Part shown: in pieces, positions 23,298 through 31,690 of the stretch
Position numbering within the stretch: position 1 is the stretch's first letter
How the letters are laid out: each line of letters begins with the position of its first letter
DNA from: Streptomyces mangrovi
GTDB taxonomy: Bacteria; Actinomycetota; Actinomycetes; Streptomycetales; Streptomycetaceae
Reading direction: 5' to 3'
DNA: 48,567 bases
Assembly: GCF_900114215.1 (NCBI RefSeq)
Contig: NZ_FOSG01000032.1
Span: 1 to 48,567, forward strand
Made by a program: the position numbers and the translations under genes
Notes under the pieces: model-generated
What the model saw: only the letters and a program-made list of their open reading frames with translations
Told to the model about the DNA's origin: nothing
Database searches by the model: none

Positions 23298-24317
23298 ATG
23301 CGTACCCGAATCCCGCTGGACGCAGCCACCGTGGAGCCGCTGCTGGCGGCCGCCGTGGCGGCCCCGTCGATCCACAACACACAACCCTGGCGCTTCCGCC
23401 TGGACTCCGGCCATCAGGTGCTGGAGGTCCACTCGGCGCCGGAGCGGACCCTGCCGCTGACCGACCCGGCGCACCGCGCCCAGTATCTGTCCGTGGGCGC
23501 CGCGGTGTTCAACATCCGGATCGCCGCGGTCCACCAGGGCCTGCGGCCCGAGGTGAGACTGCTGCCGGACCCGTACGACCCCGGCCTGCTGGCCGCCGTG
23601 CGGCTCGCCGGTCCCCTCGGCGCGGACGACCTGCCGCCGGGCCCCGACCTCCACGCGGCCATCGCGCGACGGCACACGAGCCGGAGGCCGTTCACCGGCC
23701 GCCCGGTGCCCGAGCCGATCGTGGCGGGGATGGCGTCGGCCGCGTACGCCTGCGGCGCCCGGCTCAGCGTGCCGGACATCGTCGGCACACGGCGGCTGCT
23801 GCGGCTGACCGCCGCGGCCGAGGCACGCAACCACGCCCACCCGGACCGCACCGCCGAAACCCTCTCCTGGATCACCGCGCCGGGCAGGGGCTCCCACTAC
23901 GGCATCCCCGTCACCGCCCTCGGCCCGCCGGATGCGGGCGGGCGGATGCCGATGCGCGACTTCACCGGCGCGCTGCCCACCCTCCGCCTGCCCGCCATGT
24001 GGTTCGAACGCCATGTCCAGCTCGCCCTCCTGTGGACGCCCCACGACCGGCGGGAGGACTGGCTGCGAGCCGGTCAGGCCCTGCAGTACGTCCTCCTCAC
24101 GGCGACCGCAGCCGGCCTGCGCACCTCACTCCTGCACCAGGCCATGGAGTGGCCCGACCTGCGGGCCGCGACGGCCCTCCCGCGGCACGGGCGGTGCCAT
24201 CCCCAGGTGCTGCTCCGGTTCGGTTACGGCCCGGACGGCGCCCGCACGCCGCGGGCCACCGGGCACCCGGCGGCCCGCACCGCGGCACCGCCCGCGACCG
24301 GTACCGGGCCGGACTGA
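23298..24317 (+). CDS. Acg-family FMN-binding nitroreductase-like protein
   Basis: 339 residues with the start typical of Acg/nitroreductase-fold proteins: VEPLLAAAVAAPSIHNTQPW. Acg proteins have two nitroreductase-like halves and a lid over the FMN. In mycobacteria they belong to the DosR dormancy regulon, and they are thought to sequester flavin rather than to turn over quickly. The C-terminal ~25 residues are a Pro/Ala/Thr tail. GGAAGGGA precedes ATG 23298. It sits behind the nitrite reductase gene, in line with a low-oxygen/nitric-oxide theme. Family call is good; enzymatic activity is open. Confidence 0.85.
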   Translation: MRTRIPLDAATVEPLLAAAVAAPSIHNTQPWRFRLDSGHQVLEVHSAPERTLPLTDPAHRAQYLSVGAAVFNIRIAAVHQGLRPEVRLLPDPYDPGLLAAVRLAGPLGADDLPPGPDLHAAIARRHTSRRPFTGRPVPEPIVAGMASAAYACGARLSVPDIVGTRRLLRLTAAAEARNHAHPDRTAETLSWITAPGRGSHYGIPVTALGPPDAGGRMPMRDFTGALPTLRLPAMWFERHVQLALLWTPHDRREDWLRAGQALQYVLLTATAAGLRTSLLHQAMEWPDLRAATALPRHGRCHPQVLLRFGYGPDGARTPRATGHPAARTAAPPATGTGPD

Positions 24318-24339
24318 ACGCTGCGCCCCCGAGCGCGTT

Positions 24340-24369
24340 TTGGCCCGCGGCGGCGAGGATCAATAGGAT
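24340..24369 (+). promoter_or_regulatory. Possible housekeeping-type promoter for the VWA pair
   Basis: TTGGCC and TAGGAT with an 18-bp spacer fit the HrdB-type pattern. The TAGGAT ends 6 nt before the ATG at 24376, so the transcript could be leaderless. The AGGA inside TAGGAT could instead serve as RBS. Confidence 0.4.
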
Positions 24370-24375
24370 CCGCCG

Positions 24376-25650
24376 ATGATCAGAAAACAACGGTCGGCGA
24401 TGGGCCTCGGAGCCCTGCTCGCCGTACTCGCGGCCGGGCTGGCGTTCCCGGCCGGGGCGGCCGCCGACGAGACCACCGCCGACGCGCCGAAGGTCAACCT
24501 GGTGATCGACGTCAGCGGCTCGATGCGCGAGCGGGACATCGACGGACAGTCGCGCATGGCCGCGGCCAAGCAGGCGTTCAACGAGGTGCTGGACGCCACC
24601 CCCGAGGAGGTACGGCTCGGCATCCGCACACTCGGCGCCGACTACCCCGGCGACGACCGCAGGACGGGCTGCAAGGACACCGCGCAGCTGTACCCGGTCG
24701 GCCCGCTGGACCGCACCGAGGCCAAGACGGCGGTGGCCACGCTGACGCCGACCGGCTGGACACCGATCGGACCGGCCCTGCTGAAGGCCGCCGACGACCT
24801 CGACGGCGGCACCGGCTCCAAGCGGATCGTGCTGATCAGCGACGGCGAGGACACCTGCGCCCCGCTCGACCCGTGCGAGGTGGCCCGGGAGATCGCGGCC
24901 AAGGGCATCGGCCTGACCATCGACACCCTCGGCCTGGTGCCGAACACCAAGATGCGGCGGCAGCTGAGCTGCATCGCCGAGGCCACCGGTGGCACCTACA
25001 CCTCGGTGGAGCACACCGACGAGCTCACCGAGAAGGTCAACCAGCTGGTGGAGCGGGCGGCCGATCCGGTGGTGACGCCGGTGGCCGTGGAGGGCGCGGA
25101 GCGGTGCGCCGACGCGCCGGCGCTGAAGTCCGGCCTGTACACCGACCGCGAGGAGTTCGGCCAGGAGCGCTGGTACCGGGTGGACGTGGCGCCCGGCCAG
25201 GAACTGCGCGCCTCGGTGAGCGTGGCGGCGGACCGGGCGGTGAACCCGGACTACGGGGTGCTGCTGCGCGCGGTCACGGTGCACGGCCGGGAGATCGTGC
25301 GCGGCGAGGCGGCCGGCAACGGCCGCACCGACGTGATCTCCACAGGCCTGCGCTACCCCAAGCCGGAAAGCGACGGCGGAGGCGGCGACGAGGAGACCGA
25401 GGCGGAGACGGTGTGCCTGCGGGTGACGAACTCCTTCTCGGCGGCGTCCGGGGTCAAGACCAGCCCCGGCCTGCCGCTGGAGCTGACCGTGGACGTGGTC
25501 GACGGCCCGTCGCAGGCCGCTGACGTGGCCTCCTTCGGGCTCGGCCGCGGCTGGTGGCTGCTCGGTGTCCTGGTGGTGGCCGGTTTCCTCGCGGGCATGG
25601 TGTGGGGCTGGCTGTCGCGTTGGCGTGTCGCGGTGTGGAGGACCAACTGA
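24376..25650 (+). CDS. Secreted VWA-domain protein with C-terminal membrane anchor
   Basis: 424 residues. A signal peptide (cleavage near AGAAADE, about residue 31) is followed by a von Willebrand factor A domain beginning VNLVIDVSGSM, with the MIDAS residues Asp45, Ser47 and Ser49, and later ISDGEDTCAP. A second, beta-rich domain (about 235-385) contains Cys residues likely paired outside the cell. One membrane helix (about 398-417) and a short basic tail place the body on the outer surface. The stop overlaps the next start by one base (TGATG), so both proteins are made together. The function is unknown; a divalent-metal-dependent binding role is typical of VWA domains. Confidence 0.85.
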   Translation: MIRKQRSAMGLGALLAVLAAGLAFPAGAAADETTADAPKVNLVIDVSGSMRERDIDGQSRMAAAKQAFNEVLDATPEEVRLGIRTLGADYPGDDRRTGCKDTAQLYPVGPLDRTEAKTAVATLTPTGWTPIGPALLKAADDLDGGTGSKRIVLISDGEDTCAPLDPCEVAREIAAKGIGLTIDTLGLVPNTKMRRQLSCIAEATGGTYTSVEHTDELTEKVNQLVERAADPVVTPVAVEGAERCADAPALKSGLYTDREEFGQERWYRVDVAPGQELRASVSVAADRAVNPDYGVLLRAVTVHGREIVRGEAAGNGRTDVISTGLRYPKPESDGGGGDEETEAETVCLRVTNSFSAASGVKTSPGLPLELTVDVVDGPSQAADVASFGLGRGWWLLGVLVVAGFLAGMVWGWLSRWRVAVWRTN

Positions 25651-26459
25651 TGTGGATCACACGTGTGGTGAGCGCCGCGCTGCTGACGCTCGGCCTCGCG
25701 GCGGGGCCCGCCGCGGCCGACTCGACACCGTCGGCGAGCCCGTCCGACGACAGCGCGGCGCCCACGTCGGCGGGCACGTCGTTCCGTACGGCGACGGAGA
25801 TCGACCAGGGGCGCACCGCGACGGCGAACGCCTCGGCCGGTGACTACCTGTACTGGTCGTTCCCGGCCGACACCGGTCAACGCCCAACGGTGCGGGCGAC
25901 GGTGAAACTCCCCGCGCAGCACGCGGCGCAGACCTGGCAGATCGACGTCTACGACGGTCTGAGGCGCCGTCAGGCATGCCAGTACGGCGCGCAGACCCGT
26001 ACGGCCGCCGCGGGCACCGAGTCGGTGGAGCTGGCGTGCGTGCTGCGCACGGTGCGGGCCTGGTCGGAGCCGTGGGCCAACGATCCGCTGCCGGGCACGT
26101 ACTACCTGCGGCTGACGGCGGTGGGCGTACGGACGGCCGACCTCGGGCAGCCGATGGCCGCCGAGGTGCGGGTGGAGTCGAAGGACATGGGCGGGGCGGC
26201 GGCCGTGGACGGCCGGCTGGCCGAGCCGCTGATACCGGGCGTCGCGATGACGCAGCGGCAGGACGAGGCCGAGGAGGAGTCCGGGGCTTCGGCGGTGCTG
26301 TCGGCCATCGAGCCGGACGACGGCTGGTCGTCGGGTTGGTGGTCCGACCGCTGGGTGTGGACGGCGTCCGGCGCGGTGCTGGCGGCGCTCGCGGGCATCG
26401 GGGGATACGCACTGACGCGGGGCCCGGGACGCCCGCGGCACGTGCCGCCGAACGTCTGA
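25650..26459 (+). CDS. Secreted partner of the VWA protein, unknown family
   Basis: 269 residues with an N-terminal signal peptide (ending near GPAAADS), a Ser/Pro/Thr-rich stretch and a beta-rich domain resembling the second domain of the VWA neighbour (GTSFRTATEIDQGRTAT; GDYLYWSFPADTGQRPTV). It contains two Cys (RRQACQYG and ELACVL) likely to pair. A C-terminal membrane helix (about 232-255) follows a Trp-rich segment. The arrangement matches actinobacterial VWA/partner pairs on the cell surface. The shared domain type suggests the two proteins contact each other. Confidence 0.75.
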   Translation: MWITRVVSAALLTLGLAAGPAAADSTPSASPSDDSAAPTSAGTSFRTATEIDQGRTATANASAGDYLYWSFPADTGQRPTVRATVKLPAQHAAQTWQIDVYDGLRRRQACQYGAQTRTAAAGTESVELACVLRTVRAWSEPWANDPLPGTYYLRLTAVGVRTADLGQPMAAEVRVESKDMGGAAAVDGRLAEPLIPGVAMTQRQDEAEEESGASAVLSAIEPDDGWSSGWWSDRWVWTASGAVLAALAGIGGYALTRGPGRPRHVPPNV

Positions 26460-26499
26460 GGCCACCTGGGGCCCGCCGCTCGCCGGTCCCTCACGCGTG

Positions 26500-26527
26500 C
26501 GCCCGGCCGGGGTTTCCCGGCCGGGCG
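26500..26527 (+). terminator. Rho-independent-type terminator after the VWA pair
   Basis: A 12-bp perfect stem CGCCCGGCCGGG / CCCGGCCGGGCG with a GTTT loop, followed by TTT. It is the clearest intrinsic terminator in the window. Confidence 0.85.
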
Positions 26528-26552
26528 TTTCGCACAGGCGGCCGCCGGGCCC
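26527..26552 (+). promoter_or_regulatory. Weak stress-type promoter candidate for GH15
   Basis: GTTTCG-N14-GGGCCC. The -35-like part matches the series listed downstream, the -10-like part only partly. It starts at the last base of the terminator and lies 62 bp before the GH15 start. Confidence 0.3.
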
Positions 26553-26613
26553 GGAAACGACGGGGCGCGGTGAAGCCCGTTTGGTGCCCGAACGGCTGGG
26601 AAACGGGGGCTGG

Positions 26614-28407
26614 ATGGAGAGTTCCGCAACCGAAGCACCTGTGGCCGAGCCGTGGGTCCTGCGTGACTACGCGCTGGTCGCCGACGGGGAGAGGGGGGCC
26701 CTGATCGGCCCGCGCGGTGACGTGGCCTGGATGTGCGCCCCCTCCTGGCACAGCGCCGCCGTCTTCTCGGGGTTGCTCGGCGGTCCCGGGGGCTTCCGGG
26801 TCCGCCCCCGCGACCGATGGAACGTGTGGGGCGGGTACTACGAGGACGGCACGCTGATCCGCGTCAGCCGGTGGGTGACGCGTGACGCCGTCATCTCCTG
26901 CCGGGAGGCGCTGGCCGCCCCGGCCGAACACGGACGCGCCGTGCTGCTGCGGCAGATCCGCGCGGTACGCGGTGAGGCCCGCGTCCTGATGGACCTGGAC
27001 GTGCGCGCCGACTACGGGCGGCACCCCATGACCGGTCTGCGCCGCGACGGCGGCGTGTGGCAGGCGGTCAGCGGCCGGTCGTGGCTGCGGCTGACCGGTG
27101 CCGGACACGCGAGGGCGTCCTCCGACGGGCTGTGCGCGGAGCTGCGTCTGCCGGAGGGCGGCGTCCACGACCTCGTCCTGGAGGTCGGTGAGGGGACGCG
27201 GGCGGACACCGCTCCGCCCGACCCGCAGGCCCTGTGGGAGGCCACCGGCGATTGGTGGGCGGACGCGGTGCCCGACTGCGCGACCACGGCCGCCCCCCGC
27301 GACGCCCGGATGGCGTACGCCGTGCTGAACGGTCTGACCAGCACCACCGGCGGCATGGTCGCGGCGGTCACCACGTCCCTGCCCGAGCGGGCCGACACCG
27401 GACGCGACTACGACTACCGCTACGCGTGGATCCGCGACCAGGCCTACGCCGGAACGGCCGTCGCCGCCCACGGCCCCCACCCGCTGCTGGAGCGCATGGT
27501 GCGGTTCGTCACCGAGCGGGTGCTGGACGACGGCCCCGACCTGCGTCCCGCCTACACCGTCGACGGCCGGCCGCTCCCGGCGGAGCGGCTCCTGCCGCTC
27601 ACCGGTTACCCCGGCGGCACGAACCGGGCGGGCAACCACGCCGGGCGGCAGTTCCAGCTCGACGTCTTCGGCGAGGTCCTGCAGCTCCTCGCCGCGGCGG
27701 ACCGCCACGGGATGCTGGACGACCGGGCGGTGCGCGCCGCCCGCATCGCGGCCCGGGCGGTGAGGGACCGCTGGGAGGAGCCGGACGCGGGCCTGTGGGA
27801 GCTGGAGAAGCGCTGGTGGACGCATTCGCGGCTGACCTGCGTCGTCGGCCTGCGCGACCTCGCCCACCGGCTGGGGGACGCCCCGCCCGACGGCTGGTCA
27901 CGGCTGGCCGACCGCATGCTGGAGACCACCCGCCGCCGCTGTCTGCACCGTGACGGCCACTGGCAGCGCGCCGCGGACGACACCGGCGTGGAGGCGGCCC
28001 TGCTGCTCCCCCTCGCACGGGGAGCCGTGCCGCACGGGGAGGCGAGCCCCGCCCTCACCCGGCAGGCGGTGATGCGGCACCTGACCAAGGACGGCTACGT
28101 CTACCGGTTCCGTCACGGCGGGCGGCCGCTGGGAGACGCGGAGGGCTCCTTCCTGCTGTGCGGGTTCATGATGGCCCTGGCCGCCCACGCCGAGGGCGCG
28201 CACACCGAGGCGATGCGCTGGTTCGAGCGCACCCGGTCGGCGTGCGGGTCGCCGGGCCTGCTCGCCGAGGAGTGGGACGTCTCCCAGCGGCAGTTGCGCG
28301 GCAACCTGCCGCAGGCCTTCGTCCACGCCCTGCTGCTGGAGTGCGCGGCCCGCCTCGGCCCGCCCCTCGGCGGCGATGACGGCCTCATTCCGGCCGGACG
28401 CCCCTGA
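26614..28407 (+). CDS. Glycoside hydrolase family 15 protein (glucoamylase/trehalase-like)
   Basis: 597 residues. An N-terminal beta-sandwich domain (DYALVADGERGALIGPRGDV) is followed by the (alpha/alpha)6 barrel of GH15, with the family mark DYDYRYAWIRDQAY equivalent to the RNWDYRYCWLRDA signature. The catalytic acid/base is probably in LWELEKRWWTHSRL, and LLAEEWD near the end matches the second catalytic region. No signal peptide is present, so it acts in the cytoplasm. In actinobacteria such proteins hydrolyse alpha-glucans, or trehalose in mycobacteria. ATG 26614 is the first strong start after a G-rich RBS. Confidence 0.88.
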   Translation: MESSATEAPVAEPWVLRDYALVADGERGALIGPRGDVAWMCAPSWHSAAVFSGLLGGPGGFRVRPRDRWNVWGGYYEDGTLIRVSRWVTRDAVISCREALAAPAEHGRAVLLRQIRAVRGEARVLMDLDVRADYGRHPMTGLRRDGGVWQAVSGRSWLRLTGAGHARASSDGLCAELRLPEGGVHDLVLEVGEGTRADTAPPDPQALWEATGDWWADAVPDCATTAAPRDARMAYAVLNGLTSTTGGMVAAVTTSLPERADTGRDYDYRYAWIRDQAYAGTAVAAHGPHPLLERMVRFVTERVLDDGPDLRPAYTVDGRPLPAERLLPLTGYPGGTNRAGNHAGRQFQLDVFGEVLQLLAAADRHGMLDDRAVRAARIAARAVRDRWEEPDAGLWELEKRWWTHSRLTCVVGLRDLAHRLGDAPPDGWSRLADRMLETTRRRCLHRDGHWQRAADDTGVEAALLLPLARGAVPHGEASPALTRQAVMRHLTKDGYVYRFRHGGRPLGDAEGSFLLCGFMMALAAHAEGAHTEAMRWFERTRSACGSPGLLAEEWDVSQRQLRGNLPQAFVHALLLECAARLGPPLGGDDGLIPAGRP

Positions 28408-28473
28408 CCGGCGCCTGCCGCGGCGCGGCCCCTCCGCCGTGCCGCCGTCTCCGGTCGAACGGAAGCGGGCGAT

Positions 28474-28498
28474 GTTTCGCACCGGGCGGCACGGTTAC
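28474..28498 (+). promoter_or_regulatory. Stress-type promoter for the TPP enzyme
   Basis: GTTTCG-N13-GGTTAC, identical in both boxes and spacing to the site on the minus strand at 34870-34894. It resembles sigma-B/sigma-F-group promoters (GTTT...N12-15...GGGTA). It lies about 125 bp before the GTG start. Confidence 0.5.
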
Positions 28499-28621
28499 CC
28501 AAGCGGTGGCCCGCCGCCCATGGAACGGACAGGCGCCGGCTCCGCCACCGACCGCGGGGGAAGGGCGTTCACAGCGATACGGCGGCCGGGCACTTCCACG
28601 ACACAGGGAACGGAGAGACGA

Positions 28622-30436
28622 GTGGCGAACATGAAGGTGGCCGACTACGTTCTGCGGCGGTTGCGCGAGTGGGGAGTGGACCACGTCTTCGGCTACGCGG
28701 GAGACGGCATCAACGGTCTGCTGGCCGCGTGGGGCCGGGCGGGGGACAAGCCGAAGTTCGTCCAGTCCCGGCACGAGGAGATGTCGGCCTTCCAGGCGGT
28801 GGGGTACGCGAAGTTCTCCGGCAAGGTGGGGGTGTGCGCGGCGACCTCCGGTCCCGGGGCGATCCATCTGCTCAACGGCCTGTACGACGCCAAGCTCGAC
28901 CACGTTCCGGTGGTGGCGATCGTCGGCCAGACCGACCGCAGTGCGATGGGCGGCTCCTACCAGCAGGAAGTCGATCTGAACAGCCTCTACAAGGACGTCG
29001 CCTCCGACTTCTGCGAGACGGCGACGGTCCCCGAGCAGCTGCCCAACCTCATCGACCGGGCGATCCGCACCGCCTACGGCCGGCGCACGGTGACCGCGAT
29101 CATCCTCCCGGCCGACGTGCAGGAGCTGGACTACACCCCGCCGGGCCACGAGTTCAAGATGGTGCCCTCCAGCCTCGGGCTGGGCAGGTCCGCGCCGGTC
29201 CCGGCGGACGAGGACCTCGCACGGGCGGCGCAGGTGCTCAACGCCGGTGAGAAGGTCGCCGTACTGATCGGCCAGGGCGCCCGGGGCGCGCGGAGCGAGG
29301 TCGAGCAGACCGCCGACGTGCTCGGCGCGGGCGTGGCCAAGGCGCTGCTGGGCAAGGACGCCCTGCCCGACACGCTGCCCTACGTCACCGGCGCCATCGG
29401 CCTGCTCGGCACCCGGCCCAGCTACGAGCTGATGCGCGACTGCGACACCCTGCTGGTGATCGGCTCCAGCTTCCCGTACACCCAGTTCATGCCCGACCTC
29501 GACCAGGCGCGCGCGGTACAGATCGACATCGACCCGCACATGGTCGGAATGCGCTACCCCTTCGAGGTGAACCTCGTCGGCGACGCGCGCGCCACCCTGG
29601 AGCGGCTGCTGCCGCTGCTGCACCGCAAGGAGGACCGCGGCTGGCGGCACACCGTCGAGGAGAACGTCTCCCGCTGGTGGGAGGTGATGCAGCGGCGCGC
29701 CGCGCTGGAGGCGGACCCGGTCAACCCCGAGTACGTGGTGCACGCGCTGGACGGACTGCTGCCCGAGAACGCCATCGTCACCGCCGACTCCGGCTCGTCC
29801 GCCAACTGGTACGCCCGCCACCTGCGGTTCAGGGGGGAGATGCGCGGCTCGCTGTCGGGCACGCTGGCGACCATGGGGCCGGGAGTGCCCTACGCCATCG
29901 GGGCGAAGTTCGCCCACCCCGACCGGCCGGTCATCGCCCTGGTCGGTGACGGGGCGATGCAGATGAACGGCCTGATGGAGATGGTCACCGCCGCCAAGTA
30001 CCACTCCCGGTGGTCCGATCCGCGGCTGATCGTGTGCGTGCTGAACAACCGGGACCTCAACCAGGTCACCTGGGAGATGCGGTCGATGAGCGGCGCTCCG
30101 CAGTTCGAGGAGTCCCAGCACATCCCCGACCTGCCCTACGCCGAGATCGCCACCCGGTTCGGCCTGGACGGGGCGCGCGTGGAGAAGCCGGACGACGTCC
30201 GGCCCGCCTGGGAGCGGGCGCTGGCGGCCGACCGTCCCTTCGTCATCGACGTGCGCACCGACCCCGCCGTGCCGCCGATCCCCCCGCACGCCACCTGGGA
30301 CCAGATGGAGGCCACCGCCTCCGCGATCCTGCGCGGCGACAGCGACCGGGGCTCGATGGTCCGCCAGGGGGTCAAGGCCAAGGTGCAGGAGTTCCTGCCC
30401 GGCGGCAAGCGCCCCGAGGAGGAGCAGGGCGAGTGA
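28622..30436 (+). CDS. Thiamine pyrophosphate enzyme, pyruvate-oxidase-like
   Basis: 604 residues. Three-domain TPP enzyme: the N-terminal PYR domain has the catalytic-type Glu (SRHEEMSAFQAVGYAK), the central domain is a Rossmann-like FAD/nucleotide fold (GQGARGARSEVEQ), and the C-terminal PP domain has the TPP motif GDGAMQMNGLMEM followed by LNN. The whole is closest in pattern to pyruvate oxidase/PoxB and acetolactate-synthase relatives. It may oxidise pyruvate to acetate with electrons passed to the membrane. GTG 28622 has GGAGAG 5 nt upstream; ATG 28631 is too far from an RBS. It overlaps the next gene by GTGA. Substrate is inferred. Confidence 0.85.
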   Translation: MANMKVADYVLRRLREWGVDHVFGYAGDGINGLLAAWGRAGDKPKFVQSRHEEMSAFQAVGYAKFSGKVGVCAATSGPGAIHLLNGLYDAKLDHVPVVAIVGQTDRSAMGGSYQQEVDLNSLYKDVASDFCETATVPEQLPNLIDRAIRTAYGRRTVTAIILPADVQELDYTPPGHEFKMVPSSLGLGRSAPVPADEDLARAAQVLNAGEKVAVLIGQGARGARSEVEQTADVLGAGVAKALLGKDALPDTLPYVTGAIGLLGTRPSYELMRDCDTLLVIGSSFPYTQFMPDLDQARAVQIDIDPHMVGMRYPFEVNLVGDARATLERLLPLLHRKEDRGWRHTVEENVSRWWEVMQRRAALEADPVNPEYVVHALDGLLPENAIVTADSGSSANWYARHLRFRGEMRGSLSGTLATMGPGVPYAIGAKFAHPDRPVIALVGDGAMQMNGLMEMVTAAKYHSRWSDPRLIVCVLNNRDLNQVTWEMRSMSGAPQFEESQHIPDLPYAEIATRFGLDGARVEKPDDVRPAWERALAADRPFVIDVRTDPAVPPIPPHATWDQMEATASAILRGDSDRGSMVRQGVKAKVQEFLPGGKRPEEEQGE

Positions 30437-31572
30437 GCGCCCCGCCCACCGCGCTCCACGGCACCGGCACCGGCCCGGCCGTGGAGCGCCTGGAGGTGTC
30501 GGTCTTCACCGTCCCCACCGACCTGCCCGGCGGCGACGGCACCCTCACCTGGGACTCCACCACCATGGTGCTGGTCGAGGCGACCGCCGGCCGGACCACC
30601 GGCCTGGGCTGGACCTACGGCTCCCCGGCCGCCGCCCGGGTGGTCTCCGGGAAGCTGGCGGGGATCGTGACAGGGCACGACGCCCTCGACGTCCCCGGCG
30701 CCAACGAGGCCATGGCCCGGGCGGTGCGCAACACCGGCCGCCCGGGGATCGCCGCGTGCGCGATCTCCGCGGTGGACACCGCCCTGTGGGATCTCAAGGC
30801 CCGTCTGCTGGGCCTGCCGCTGGTGCGCCTGCTCGGCGCGGCGCGCGCCGAGGTCCCGGTGTACGGAAGCGGCGGGTTCACCACCTACGACGACGAGCGG
30901 ATGCGGCGGCAGCTGCTCGGCTGGACCCAGGGGCAGGGCATCCCCCGGGTGAAGATCAAGATCGCCGAGTCCTGGGGGCGGCGGGAGGTCCGCGACCTTC
31001 AGCGGATCGCCCTGGCCCGGGACGCCGTCGGCGACGACACGGAACTCTACGCCGACGCCAACGGCGGCTACGGCCGCAAGCAGGCGGTCCGTGTCGCCGC
31101 CGCCTTCGCCGACGCCGGGGTGACCTGGCTGGAGGAGCCGGTCTCCTCCGACGACCTCGACGGCCTGCGGGAGGTCCGCGACCGCGTCCTGGCCGATGTG
31201 GCGGCGGGCGAGTACGGCTACGACCTGCCGTATTTCGCCCGCATGGCCCGCTCGGGGGCGGTGGACTGCCTCCAGGCGGACGTCACCCGCTGCGGGGGCG
31301 TCACCGTGTGGCTGCGCGCCGCGGCCGTCGCCGAGTCCCTCGGCCTGGAGATCTCCGGGCACTGCGCCCCGCACCTGCACGCGCACGCCGCCGCCGCGGT
31401 GCCCAATGTGCGGCATCTGGAGTGGTTCCACGACCACGTCCGCATCGAGGAGATGTTCTTCCGCGGCACCCTCGACCCCCGGGGCGGCGCCGTCATGCCG
31501 GGAGCCTCCGGCGCCCCGGGACACGGGCTGGAGTTGCGCCGGGAGGCGGCCGAGACCTACCGGGTCGGCTGA
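30433..31572 (+). CDS. Enolase-superfamily enzyme (mandelate racemase/muconate lactonizing type)
   Basis: 379 residues in the two-domain enolase-superfamily fold. It keeps the KxK catalytic motif (RVKIKIAE), and three metal-binding acids in LYADANGGY, TWLEEPVSSDD and VAAGEYGYD. A C-terminal SGHCAPHLHAH provides the possible His of the general acid/base pair. It should take a proton from a carbon next to a carboxylate, as sugar-acid dehydratases and racemases do. It is coupled to the TPP enzyme by a GTGA overlap, so its product may feed the same pathway. Which acid it uses cannot be told from the sequence. Confidence 0.85.
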   Translation: MSAPPTALHGTGTGPAVERLEVSVFTVPTDLPGGDGTLTWDSTTMVLVEATAGRTTGLGWTYGSPAAARVVSGKLAGIVTGHDALDVPGANEAMARAVRNTGRPGIAACAISAVDTALWDLKARLLGLPLVRLLGAARAEVPVYGSGGFTTYDDERMRRQLLGWTQGQGIPRVKIKIAESWGRREVRDLQRIALARDAVGDDTELYADANGGYGRKQAVRVAAAFADAGVTWLEEPVSSDDLDGLREVRDRVLADVAAGEYGYDLPYFARMARSGAVDCLQADVTRCGGVTVWLRAAAVAESLGLEISGHCAPHLHAHAAAAVPNVRHLEWFHDHVRIEEMFFRGTLDPRGGAVMPGASGAPGHGLELRREAAETYRVG

Positions 31573-31623
31573 CCGGGCCGACCGCGGTCTCCGGTACACC
31601 GTCCCGGGACACCCGCCCGGACA

Positions 31624-31665
31624 CCACCGCGCCCCGGTGGCCCTGCGGCCCCGGGGGCGCGGTGG
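31624..31665. terminator. Bidirectional terminator between convergent genes
   Basis: A perfect 12-bp stem, CCACCGCGCCCC / GGGGCGCGGTGG, with an 18-nt loop lies between the stop codons at 31572 and 31691. Confidence 0.65.
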
Positions 31666-31690
31666 CGGTCGCCGCCGTCGTGCCCGTGCG

